Assembly (NCBI GenBank): GCA_963669265.1
Contig: OY769916.1
Coordinates: forward strand, 248,001 to 312,000
Reading direction: 5' to 3'
Origin: SZUA-547 sp963669265
Lineage (GTDB): Bacteria; Pseudomonadota; Alphaproteobacteria; Rhodobacterales; Rhodobacteraceae
Length of the DNA stretch: 64,000 nt
Part shown: positions 43,982-52,026 of the stretch, piece after piece
Layout: each line of letters opens with the position of its first letter
How positions within the stretch are numbered: position 1 is the stretch's first letter
Notes under the pieces: model-generated
Seen by the model: the letters and a program-made list of their open reading frames with translations, nothing else
Told to the model about the DNA's origin: nothing
Database searches by the model: none
Made by a program: the position numbers and the translations under genes

Positions 43982-44959
43982 ATGAGAACAAAGATGATGA
44001 CGCCGGTTAAAACACTCTGCCTCGCGATTTGGGCCAGCGCCGCAATATTGGCGGGCGTCCCGCAAACGGCCAACACGCAAACGCCTTTCGAGCCGGCGGC
44101 GGTCGTCAATGACGAGGCGATCACGCGTTTTGAATTGGATCAGCGCGTAAGAGCGCAGTCCGCTTTGTCCGGCGCCGAACCAAGCGCGGCGATGGCGCGC
44201 GCGGTTCTCGGCGCCCTTATTTCCGATCGACTAAAGATTCAGGCCGCGCGCGCCGCTGGTGTTTCTGTTCCCGATGAAAGCATAGAGGATGGTTTCGACA
44301 CACTCGCGAGGCAAAGAAATCTCACTCGTGATCAGTTTTTTGCATTGCTGAACCGCGCCGGCGCATCGAAACAGACTGTGCGAGACCTTATTTATGCGGA
44401 AATCGCCTGGCGTCAGGTGATCCGGCAAAGATATGGCGCACGGGCTCGGGCGAGCGAGGCGGATGTCGAGCGTGAGATGCGACTCATCAAGGGCGAACCG
44501 GAGGATGGCGCGCCCGATGGTTCGTCTCCCGTGGCCTCCCGCGTCTACGAGGTCGGCTTCCTGGTGGTTCCGGCCCCTGCGAACGCCGACGCTCAGGAAA
44601 TCACCGATGCGAGAAAGCGTCTGAACGACACCCGCCCCGAGATCGAGAGCTGCGCCGCGCTCGCGAACCGAGCCGATGACTTCGGCCCCGGTTCCGGCAT
44701 ACGGGCCAACCTGTCGCTTGAAGACATTCCGCCGCCTTTGGATCAGGCCGTCGCCGCTCTGGTGCCAGATCAGTTCACGGATCCGACCCGTATGACCAAC
44801 TCCGTCGTGATGGCCATGCTCTGTTCGGTTGAGAACCAGGACGCCGACGATGCGGAGACCGAGGAAGTCCGGCGCGATCTGGTTCAGAGGAACTTTGAGC
44901 GCTACGCGGACGCCTATTTGCAGGAATTGCGGCGCGAGGCTGTGATCGAAATCCGATGA
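43982..44959 (+). CDS. surA: SurA-like periplasmic chaperone/peptidyl-prolyl isomerase
   Basis: A 325-residue protein with a signal peptide (LAIWASAAILAGVPQTANTQT) and a SurA N-terminal chaperone domain (AAVVNDEAITRFELDQRVRAQ, ALISDRLKIQAARAAGVSV). It has one parvulin-like region (VYEVGFLVVPAPANADAQEITDARKRLN ... LEDIPPPLDQAVAALVPDQFTDP) that is degenerate. E. coli SurA is ~100 residues longer with two parvulin domains. It starts 3 bases after lptD, whose product is a classic SurA client, and overlaps pdxA by four bases. Confidence 0.88.
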   Translation: MRTKMMTPVKTLCLAIWASAAILAGVPQTANTQTPFEPAAVVNDEAITRFELDQRVRAQSALSGAEPSAAMARAVLGALISDRLKIQAARAAGVSVPDESIEDGFDTLARQRNLTRDQFFALLNRAGASKQTVRDLIYAEIAWRQVIRQRYGARARASEADVEREMRLIKGEPEDGAPDGSSPVASRVYEVGFLVVPAPANADAQEITDARKRLNDTRPEIESCAALANRADDFGPGSGIRANLSLEDIPPPLDQAVAALVPDQFTDPTRMTNSVVMAMLCSVENQDADDAETEEVRRDLVQRNFERYADAYLQELRREAVIEIR

Positions 44960-45972
44960 GCGCTATCAAGCGCTCTGATCGGCTCTCTGTAACGGCGCCC
45001 GTCGCCTTGAGCATGGGCGAGCCGTCCGGCATCGCCGCTGAGATCACGATCGCTGCATGGCGCTCCCTCAAGAACACCGGTCCGGCATTCTTTGCGATTT
45101 CGGATGTCGAACATCTCAGCGCCTCCGGGGACGCCCCGATCGCTGTTGTCTCAGATCCGTCAGAGGCGACAGAAGTCTTCCCGCATGCATTGCCGGTGAT
45201 ATCCGAGCCGTTATCAGAGCCTTCGGTCCCAGCTGAGCCGTCGTTGCAAAATGCGGCCGCCGTTATCCGTTCGATCGAGCGCGCCGTCGGATATGCGCGG
45301 TCCGGCGCGGCCTCCGCCATCGCAACGCCTCCCATCAGCAAGAAAGCGCTCTATGACGGCGCCGATTTCGCCTATCCCGGCCATACAGAGTTCCTGGCCG
45401 CGTTGGGCGGGGTAGACCGGTCCGTCATGATGCTGGCTGGCGAGGACCTGCGGGTCATTCCCGCCACGATCCACATTCCCCTGTCGGAAGTGTCGGGCGC
45501 GTTGACGACAGACCTGATCGTCGAGACCGGCCTGATCGCCGACAAGGCGTTACGGCAGGATTTCGGCCTCAACGCCCCGCGCATCGCCGTGGCGGGCCTC
45601 AATCCCCATGCCGGTGAAGGCGGCGCCATTGGGCGCGAGGATATCGAGATCGTCGTGCCCGCAATCGAGACGCTTCGCGCAAACGGCGTTCAGGCCGCAG
45701 GCCCCCTGCCCGCAGACACCATGTTTCATCCAGCGGCGCGCGCGCGCTATGACGCGGCGCTCTGCATGTACCACGATCAGGCGCTGATCCCGATCAAGGC
45801 GCTGGCCTTCGACACCGGCGTGAACGTCACGCTTGGCCTGCCCTTCATCCGCACGTCCCCCGATCACGGCGTCGCCTACGACATTGCGGGACGCGGAGAG
45901 GCCAATCCGGCCAGCATGATCGAAGCGATCAAACTGGCGGCCACGCTTGCGGCGAATCGAGCGGCGGCGTGA
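44956..45972 (+). CDS. pdxA: 4-hydroxythreonine-4-phosphate dehydrogenase
   Basis: A 338-residue enzyme of the DXP-dependent pyridoxal phosphate pathway. It shows ALSMGEPSGIAAEITIAAW, ATPPISKKALYDGADFAYPGHTEFLA (metal His), PRIAVAGLNPHAGEGGAIGREDIEI, TMFHPAARARYDAALCMYHDQALIPIKALAFDTGVNVTLGLPFIRTSPDHG. All conserved metal-binding histidines are visible. It overlaps surA upstream and rsmA downstream by four bases each, the usual surA-pdxA-rsmA order. Confidence 0.96.
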   Translation: MSAIKRSDRLSVTAPVALSMGEPSGIAAEITIAAWRSLKNTGPAFFAISDVEHLSASGDAPIAVVSDPSEATEVFPHALPVISEPLSEPSVPAEPSLQNAAAVIRSIERAVGYARSGAASAIATPPISKKALYDGADFAYPGHTEFLAALGGVDRSVMMLAGEDLRVIPATIHIPLSEVSGALTTDLIVETGLIADKALRQDFGLNAPRIAVAGLNPHAGEGGAIGREDIEIVVPAIETLRANGVQAAGPLPADTMFHPAARARYDAALCMYHDQALIPIKALAFDTGVNVTLGLPFIRTSPDHGVAYDIAGRGEANPASMIEAIKLAATLAANRAAA

Positions 45973-46814
45973 GCGCCCTCGCCAGCGATGGGCTGCCGCC
46001 CTTGCGCGATGTGATCGCACGCCATGGACTCGCCGCCAGAAAATCTCTCGGTCAGAACTTTCTGCTGGACCTAAACCTGACGGCGAAGATCGCGCGGTCC
46101 GCAGGCAAACTGGATGATGTCGAGGTGTTCGAGGTCGGCCCCGGCCCGGGCGGCCTGACCCGCGCGCTTCTTGCCGCTGGGGCCAAGCGGGTCGTCGCTG
46201 TCGAGCGAGACGCGCGGTGCCTCGACGCGCTGGCGGAGGTGTCGGCGCATTGGCCCGGTCGTCTGACGGTGATCGAAGGCGACGCGTTGGAGATCAATCC
46301 AGCGGATCACCTTAACGGCCCGGCGAAGATCATCGCCAACCTTCCCTACAATATCGGCACCGAGCTTTTGATCCGGTGGATCGCGGGCGACGCGTGGCCG
46401 CCTTTCTGGGACTCGGCGACGCTGATGTTCCAGAAAGAGGTCGCGGAGAGAATCGCGGCGACGCCCGGAACCAAGGCGTTTGGCCGACTGGCCGTCCTCG
46501 CGCAGTGGCGCTCCACTGTCGAGATTCCCTTCACCGTGTCGCCCCAGGCGTTTACGCCGCCGCCAAAGGTCACCTCCGCGATCGTAAGGTTCTCGCCGCG
46601 AGAGGAACCGGTCGCCGTCGCGCACCGGGCCACGCTGGAACGCGTCACCGCCGCGGCGTTCAATCAGCGGCGAAAAATGCTGCGACAGAGCCTGAAAGCA
46701 TTGGGCGGAGATCCGAGAGCGCATTTAGACAAGGCGGGCATCGCCGAAGAACGGCGCGCTGAAACCCTTTCGATCGAAGAGTTTTGCGCCTTGGCTGAAA
46801 GCTACCGCACATAA
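45969..46814 (+). CDS. rsmA: 16S rRNA (adenine1518/1519-N6)-dimethyltransferase KsgA
   Basis: A 281-residue dimethyltransferase. It has KSLGQNFLLDLNLTAKIA, EVGPGPGGLTRALLAAGAKRVVAVERDARC, the motif NLPYNIGTELLIRWI and the substrate loop FTPPPKVTSAIVRF. The start is a GTG that overlaps the pdxA stop. It is the last gene of the lptF operon; its stop overlaps the terminator of the convergent DUF4167 gene. Confidence 0.96.
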   Translation: MSALASDGLPPLRDVIARHGLAARKSLGQNFLLDLNLTAKIARSAGKLDDVEVFEVGPGPGGLTRALLAAGAKRVVAVERDARCLDALAEVSAHWPGRLTVIEGDALEINPADHLNGPAKIIANLPYNIGTELLIRWIAGDAWPPFWDSATLMFQKEVAERIAATPGTKAFGRLAVLAQWRSTVEIPFTVSPQAFTPPPKVTSAIVRFSPREEPVAVAHRATLERVTAAAFNQRRKMLRQSLKALGGDPRAHLDKAGIAEERRAETLSIEEFCALAESYRT

Positions 46815-46848
46815 AAACGCCGCCGCTCTCATTAGAAAGGCGGCGGCG
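46813..46848 (-). terminator. Intrinsic terminator of the DUF4167 gene
   Basis: On the minus strand a 9-bp GC stem (46840-46848 with 46818-46826, loop 46827-46839) is followed by TTTTT (46813-46817). It lies 24 bases after the DUF4167 stop, and its T-run overlaps the convergent rsmA stop codon. The stem could also act on the rsmA transcript. Confidence 0.8.
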
Positions 46849-46871
46849 CTTCGTGAACTCAGTTCGATTTT

Positions 46872-47564
46872 TTATGCGCCCTCGGGCGACGCGTCCTGTG
46901 CGGCGGCCGGTTTTTCGACCGGTTTCTCCGCGTCGCCGCCGGCGGGGTTGGCCTCGGGCGCGGCGGCGTCGACGGCAGACGCGTCAGCCGCTGGTTTCGC
47001 TGCGCCATTCTTGGGCGCGCGGGGTTTACGCGTGCGCGTCGGTTTCTTGCGCTCGCTCTCTGGCGTTTCCACGATCTGGGTGCTCTCGCCGCCGTCAAAC
47101 GTCGCCATGCCGTTCACATCGGAAGGCTGGGGCGCAGGCTCGGCGTCAGGCTGTAGCGCCGAGGTTTCCGCCGGCGGCTGCGCGCCGTTCTGCTGCGCCT
47201 GAGGAGTGGCTTGCGGCTGCTCCTGCGAAACCTGTGGCTGCGGCTGATTTTGCGGCTGCGTGTTGTTCGCTTGCTGCGCCTGCTGCGCGTTATTTTGCTC
47301 GCGGCGCTCATTCGAGGCCGCCTGCGCCGCGGTCAAAAGGCGCGAATAGTGCTCAGCGTGCTGCAGGAAATTCTCCGCCGCGACCCGGTCGCCCGATGTC
47401 TGCGCATCCCGCGCCAGCGCGTTGTACTTGTCGATAATTTGCTGCGGCGTCCCGCGCACCTTCCCCTCAGGGCCGGAGCTTTCATAAACACGGTTAACGT
47501 TGTTGCCGACGTTCTTACGATTGCTTTTACCGCGAGAGCGGTTTGGTTTTTGTGAAGATCTCAT
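46872..47564 (-). CDS. DUF4167-domain protein
   Basis: A 230-residue protein. The conserved N-terminal domain (about 1-80) reads RSSQKPNRSRGKSNRKNVGNNVNRVYES, then GPEGKVRGTPQQIIDKYNALARDAQTSGDRVAAENFLQHAEHYSRLL. This is the DUF4167 core with a basic, RNA-binding-like start. The rest is low complexity: Gln/Asn/Pro-rich (about 95-160) and then Ala/Glu/Lys-rich. The start at 47564 gives the family N-terminus; the frame is open upstream. It is downstream of prmC on the same strand, a conserved neighbour in alphaproteobacteria. The function is unknown. Confidence 0.87.
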   Translation of the reverse strand: MRSSQKPNRSRGKSNRKNVGNNVNRVYESSGPEGKVRGTPQQIIDKYNALARDAQTSGDRVAAENFLQHAEHYSRLLTAAQAASNERREQNNAQQAQQANNTQPQNQPQPQVSQEQPQATPQAQQNGAQPPAETSALQPDAEPAPQPSDVNGMATFDGGESTQIVETPESERKKPTRTRKPRAPKNGAAKPAADASAVDAAAPEANPAGGDAEKPVEKPAAAQDASPEGA

Positions 47565-47788
47565 ACTGCTTTTTCTCGGTCGGTCGCCGGTCATTTTATG
47601 ACTCGCAGGACGCCAACGCCTGTGCGTTATCGCACACGACACTTGGTCAGGAATATTCGGGCCTCTATACGGGCGCGCGCTGCCCCTCGATCGGCGAATT
47701 CGCCTATCGCGATCCGCTTCGAACACGCAAGATGAGCCTATACCGCTCTGGCGGCCTTTCTCAACAGGAAATCTCAGAATCGTGCGTT

Positions 47789-48640
47789 TCAGGCCTTTGA
47801 AACGTGATTTATGCGCATCGAAAGGCATCTTTCGCGGCCGTCGAGGTCGCTATGCCGCATGACAGGCGTGAATCCCCGAGCATCAAAAATGGCTTCAACC
47901 GCCGCCGCCTGGCCTGCGCCGACCTCCAGTATCAGACGTCCGTCTGGCGCGAGCGCGTCGCCAAGTTCAGCCGCGATCCGACGATAGGCCCCCAACCCAT
48001 CGCCGCCGGGAGAAAGCGCCTGGCGCGGTTCGTATTGGCGCACGCTCGGCGACAGTTCCGCCATCTCCGCTTCGGAAATGTAAGGCGGGTTGGAGACGAT
48101 CAGATCGAAGCTCCCGTCCACGCTTGCGACCCAATCGCTTTCGATCAGCGCGACCCGGTCTGCGACGCCGAGGGTGGCGGCGTTACGCTGCGCGATCGCC
48201 AGCGCCGCCGCGCTGATATCGACGCCGACGCCGAGCGCGTCGGGCCACTCCGCCAACAGTGTCAGAAGGATACAGCCGGACCCGACGCCAAGATCGAGGA
48301 TTCGGCCCGCCGGGTCGTGTTCAAGAGCGGCGGCGATCAAGGTCTCGGTTTCGGGCCTTGGGTCGAGCACATCGGGCGTGACGGCGAAAACATGTCCCCA
48401 GAATTCGCGCTCACCGATAACTTGCGCCACTGGGCGGCCCGCAACTCGTTCCGACACCGCCTTCTGGTATCGCGCCGCCTCCTCCGCGCTCTGCGGCGTG
48501 TTGAGTTCCGCCGTTAGCGACGCCGCGCTCAGACCCGACGCCCAACGCAAGAGCAGCCTCGCGTCGCGGCCCGGATCGCCATCGCCCTTTCCGCCGCGCA
48601 GCCGCGCCGTCGCTTCCGCCAGAGCCTTCGCGCGGGTCAC
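47789..48640 (-). CDS. prmC: Peptide chain release factor N5-glutamine methyltransferase
   Basis: A 283-residue SAM-dependent enzyme that methylates the Gln of the GGQ motif of release factors. It has DLGVGSGCILL (SAM loop, about 116-126) and SNPPYI with NPPY at 184-187, as well as the N-terminal helical domain for release-factor recognition. It overlaps its substrate gene prfA by four bases (in the order prfA-prmC), a standard arrangement. Confidence 0.96.
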   Translation of the reverse strand: MTRAKALAEATARLRGGKGDGDPGRDARLLLRWASGLSAASLTAELNTPQSAEEAARYQKAVSERVAGRPVAQVIGEREFWGHVFAVTPDVLDPRPETETLIAAALEHDPAGRILDLGVGSGCILLTLLAEWPDALGVGVDISAAALAIAQRNAATLGVADRVALIESDWVASVDGSFDLIVSNPPYISEAEMAELSPSVRQYEPRQALSPGGDGLGAYRRIAAELGDALAPDGRLILEVGAGQAAAVEAIFDARGFTPVMRHSDLDGRERCLSMRINHVSKA

Positions 48641-49692
48641 GCCTCCAGCGCCGCCAGTTTCGCCGCCTGCTCGGCCTCCGTCAGCGCGCCAGTCAATTCG
48701 CCAAGATCGCCCTGCATCACCTGATCGAGCTTATAGAGCGTCAGGTTGATCCGATGATCCGTCACCCGGCCCTGCGGAAAATTATAGGTTCGAATCCGCT
48801 CGGACCGATCTCCCGATCCGACCTGCCCTTTGCGTTCCGCCGCGCGGGCGTCCTCACTTTCACGCCGTTTCAGATCGAACAGTCGTGCGCGCAGCACCTC
48901 CATCGCCTTGGCCCGATTCTGGTGCTGCGACTTTTCAGACGCCAGAACAACGACGCCAGTCGGCAGATGGGTGATGCGCACCGCGGAATCGGTGGTGTTC
49001 ACATGCTGGCCGCCGGCGCCCGAGGCGCGCATCGTGTCGATACGGATCTCGTCTGGGCGGATGTCGATATCGACCTCCTCCGCGCGCGGTAGAACCGCCA
49101 CCGTAGCGGCCGACGTGTGGATGCGGCCGCCCGATTCCGTTTCCGGCACGCGCTGAACGCGATGAACGCCGGATTCATGCTTTAGCGCCGCGAACACGCC
49201 CTCGCCGGTCACCTCGGCCACCACTTCTTTATAGCCGCCGAGGACCGAGGCGCTTTCCTCCAGAACGGCGACGCGCCAACCGCGCGATTCCGCGAAACGT
49301 TGGTACATCCGAAAGAGGTCGGCGGCGAACAGAGCGGCTTCATCACCGCCGGTCCCTGCCCGGATCTCAAGAATCGCCGGGCGCGCGTCGGCGGCGTCCT
49401 TCGGAATCAGAGCGAGCCGCAGCGCCTGCTCCGCCTCCTCCCGACCGGCGTCGATCTCGGTGATCTCCTCTTCCGCCAGCGCGCGCATCTCGGGATCGTC
49501 CAGCATCGCCTCAGCCGCCGCGCGATCCTCGATCATCGTCTGATATGCGCGGATGCGCTGCACAACCGGCTCAAGCTGCGCGTATTCCCGCGACAGCGCC
49601 ACATAGGCGCTGGGATCCGCGCCTTCGGCCATGCTGGCTTCTAGATAGGCGAACCGGTCGAGGATCTGGTCGAGCGTGTCGGTCTGGATCAT
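48637..49692 (-). CDS. prfA: Peptide chain release factor 1
   Basis: A 351-residue class I release factor reading UAA/UAG. The peptidyl-hydrolysis motif GGQ is at 227-229 (ASGAGGQHVN). IRAGTGGDEAALFAADLFRMY and the C-terminal YNFPQGRVTDHRINLTLYKLD are present. The codon-recognition tripeptide lies in HRVQRVPETES. Length is normal. It is co-transcribed with prmC. Confidence 0.97.
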   Translation of the reverse strand: MIQTDTLDQILDRFAYLEASMAEGADPSAYVALSREYAQLEPVVQRIRAYQTMIEDRAAAEAMLDDPEMRALAEEEITEIDAGREEAEQALRLALIPKDAADARPAILEIRAGTGGDEAALFAADLFRMYQRFAESRGWRVAVLEESASVLGGYKEVVAEVTGEGVFAALKHESGVHRVQRVPETESGGRIHTSAATVAVLPRAEEVDIDIRPDEIRIDTMRASGAGGQHVNTTDSAVRITHLPTGVVVLASEKSQHQNRAKAMEVLRARLFDLKRRESEDARAAERKGQVGSGDRSERIRTYNFPQGRVTDHRINLTLYKLDQVMQGDLGELTGALTEAEQAAKLAALEA

Positions 49693-49777
49693 TTTGCTCG
49701 TTTCGCGCGCGCCGCCGCCAAGGTCAAGGGGCCGTTCTGCAGTGCGCGTATGCGCAAATCGCCGAATATGCTATAAT

Positions 49778-50167
49778 ATGCGCATGTGGAAACTGATCGG
49801 CCTCTCTGTTTACGCGGGCCTTCTGTCCGCGACGTCGGCCATGGCGGGCGAGCCCTCACCGATGAGTGCGCCTGTTCTCGACAGCGCCGCCGCGGAGACG
49901 GACAACGCTTTCAAATCCTGCGCCTGCCGGCATCCGGACGGCTACGTCATGTTGGGAGAGACGGCCTGCATGCATGTGCAGGGCGAAAGCTACATCGCAC
50001 GCTGCGAAATGGTGCTGAACAACACGACATGGAAGAAGGTCAAAGACGGATGCGGCGCGCCCGACGCGCTGTCGTCACGATCCCTCGTTCAGCGCCTCGC
50101 TGAGCTGGCCGAGCCAGAGATCGATCCGCGCCTTGTTCACGCCAAGATCATTCGCCCCGTAAATTGA
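49778..50167 (+). CDS. Small secreted cysteine-rich protein of unknown function
   Basis: A 129-residue protein with a signal peptide (MRMWKLIGLSVYAGLLSATSAMAGEPS; cleavage after AMA) and five cysteines at 48, 50, 64, 76 and 92 in a compact core (SCACRHPDGYVMLGETACMHV...RCEMVL...GCG). I recognise no family. TATAAT lies directly before the first ATG; a second in-frame ATG is at 49784, where transcription from that -10 could start. The 3' end overlaps the convergent DUF1499 gene by 93 bases. It diverges from prfA. Confidence 0.65.
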   Translation: MRMWKLIGLSVYAGLLSATSAMAGEPSPMSAPVLDSAAAETDNAFKSCACRHPDGYVMLGETACMHVQGESYIARCEMVLNNTTWKKVKDGCGAPDALSSRSLVQRLAELAEPEIDPRLVHAKIIRPVN

Positions 50168-50593
50168 TTGCGAAAACACCGCCACCGTCGCACGACCATC
50201 AGGCGTGCCGATGGCCGTGACCGAGATATAATCCGGAAACCGCATATATTTTGAACGCTGAACATAAGTCGCCCACATATCGGTCGGCGAACCGGCGGCG
50301 AGCTTGGTGCGCGGCGCGCTCATCGCGACTTCATCAAATGCGATCATCACATCTCGTGGCGTGGCGTCAAAAATCTCGCCCTCTACGTTCGGCGCAGTAG
50401 CTGCCGCCGCTTTCGGAGCGACCAAATACTGATAGCGCTGCTGCACCTCTTTCACGGTCAGCGGATCGACATGAAACTCCACGGGATTCTCGCCTATAAC
50501 GAATAACTGCGCCGCAAGCAGACCATAAGCAAAGACCGCAAGTGCAAGTAATGTATAGAATATCCGCCCAACGAGTTTTCGAACGGCCATCAA
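50075..50593 (-). CDS. DUF1499-domain protein
   Basis: A 172-residue protein with an N-terminal membrane anchor (IFYTLLALAVFAYGLLAAQLFVI) and a DUF1499 domain. The domain shows RYQYLVAP, TPRDVMIAFDEVAMSAPRTKLAAGSPTDMWATYVQRSKYMRFPDYISVTAI and the hallmark end YGANDLGVNKARIDLWLGQL. The function is unknown; it probably sits in the periplasm. Its 3' end overlaps a small secreted-protein gene on the other strand by 93 bases. Confidence 0.8.
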   Translation of the reverse strand: MMAVRKLVGRIFYTLLALAVFAYGLLAAQLFVIGENPVEFHVDPLTVKEVQQRYQYLVAPKAAAATAPNVEGEIFDATPRDVMIAFDEVAMSAPRTKLAAGSPTDMWATYVQRSKYMRFPDYISVTAIGTPDGRATVAVFSQSIYGANDLGVNKARIDLWLGQLSEALNEGS

Positions 50594-50707
50594 AAAACGC
50601 CTTTAAGAATTACAATCGCGAACCCATCGCATACCGCTTTTTATATTAATTCAGATATAACGTCTAAGATGTTGTCGAAAATGTGTTTTTAGCCGGTCGG
50701 TCCAGTT

Positions 50708-51871
50708 TTATTCTGCGGCCTGAACCGCATTGTCCGTTCCCGCTCCGGCCTGCTCCGCAGCTTCGGCCGCGCGCATTTCCGCCTCTCGTTCCACCGCCTT
50801 TTGCTCGACGAGGGAAACGATGTGATCGACCATTTTCTCGTTCTCGATCTTATGGTCCTGAACGCCAGACAGATAGACCATGCCCGATCCCGCGCCGCCG
50901 CCGGTGAACCCGATATCGGTTTCGCGCGCCTCGCCCGGACCGTTTACGACGCATCCGATAATCGACAGGGTGAGCGGCGTCTGAATATGCGCCAGACGAT
51001 CTTCCAGAATGCCAACCGCCTTGATGACGTCAAAGCCCTGCCGGGCGCAGGACGGGCAAGAGATCACGGTGACGCCGCGACGCCGCAATCCAAGCCCTTT
51101 GAGAATCTCGTAGCCGACCTTCACTTCTTCAACCGGGTCCGCTGAAAGAGAAACCCGGAGCGTGTCGCCAATGCCCGCCCAAAGCAGCGACCCCATGCCA
51201 ATCGCAGATTTCACTGTGCCGGTCTGCAATCCGCCCGCCTCGGTGATGCCAAGATGAAGCGGATAATCACAGGCCTCAGACAGGCCATGGTAAGCCGCGA
51301 CCGTCATGAAGATATCCGACGCTTTCACCGAAATCTTGAAGTCGAAGAAATCATTGTCTTCCAGGATGCGCGCATGATCGAGCGCACTCTCGACCATCGC
51401 ATCTGGGCAAGGCTCGGCGTATTTCTCCAACAGGTGCCGTTCAAGCGACCCCGCGTTGACGCCGATGCGCATCGAGCAATCATGGTCCTTGGCGGCCTGC
51501 ACCACCTCTCGCACGCGTTTCGAGTCTCCGATATTGCCGGGATTGATACGCAGGCAGGCCGCGCCTGCTTCGGCGGACTCGATGGCGCGCTTATAGTGAA
51601 AGTGGATATCCGCCACGATCGGAACTGGCGACTCGCGCACGATCTCACTCAATGCGGCGGTTGACGCCTCATCCGGGCAGGACACGCGCACGATATCGGC
51701 GCCCGCTTCCGCACAAGCTTGGACCTGTTCGATGGTCGCTTTCGCGTCGGACGTCAGCGTGTTGGTCATGGTCTGCACGGAAATCGGGGCGTCGCCGCCG
51801 ACCTCGACCGAGCCGACTCGAATCTTCCTGCTCTGGCGACGTTCGATGTCGCGCCATGGACGAATGCTCAT
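50708..51871 (-). CDS. ispG: (E)-4-hydroxy-3-methylbut-2-enyl-diphosphate synthase
   Basis: A 387-residue 4Fe-4S enzyme of the MEP isoprenoid pathway. It has SVQTMTNTLTSDAKATIEQV at the start of the TIM barrel, HFHYKRAIESAEAG, LRINPGNIG and the cluster cysteines VISCPSCARQG and IIGCVVNGPGEARETDIGFTGG. The start at 51871 has GGAG 6 bases upstream and gives MSIRPWRDIERR; the frame opens to 51937. It follows the RodZ-like gene, a common pair. Confidence 0.95.
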   Translation of the reverse strand: MSIRPWRDIERRQSRKIRVGSVEVGGDAPISVQTMTNTLTSDAKATIEQVQACAEAGADIVRVSCPDEASTAALSEIVRESPVPIVADIHFHYKRAIESAEAGAACLRINPGNIGDSKRVREVVQAAKDHDCSMRIGVNAGSLERHLLEKYAEPCPDAMVESALDHARILEDNDFFDFKISVKASDIFMTVAAYHGLSEACDYPLHLGITEAGGLQTGTVKSAIGMGSLLWAGIGDTLRVSLSADPVEEVKVGYEILKGLGLRRRGVTVISCPSCARQGFDVIKAVGILEDRLAHIQTPLTLSIIGCVVNGPGEARETDIGFTGGGAGSGMVYLSGVQDHKIENEKMVDHIVSLVEQKAVEREAEMRAAEAAEQAGAGTDNAVQAAE

Positions 51872-52026
51872 GCCCACTCCGATATGGCCTATCCAACGAT
51901 CTGGACTACCGCTGATATAGTCGGCGTGTGGCCGCATGTCGACGTCGCCTGAAAACCAATCGACGTCGAAGCAGGATTAACCACGTCAGGATTCTAGAGG
52001 AAGCAAGAAGACAGGATGCCGACTGG

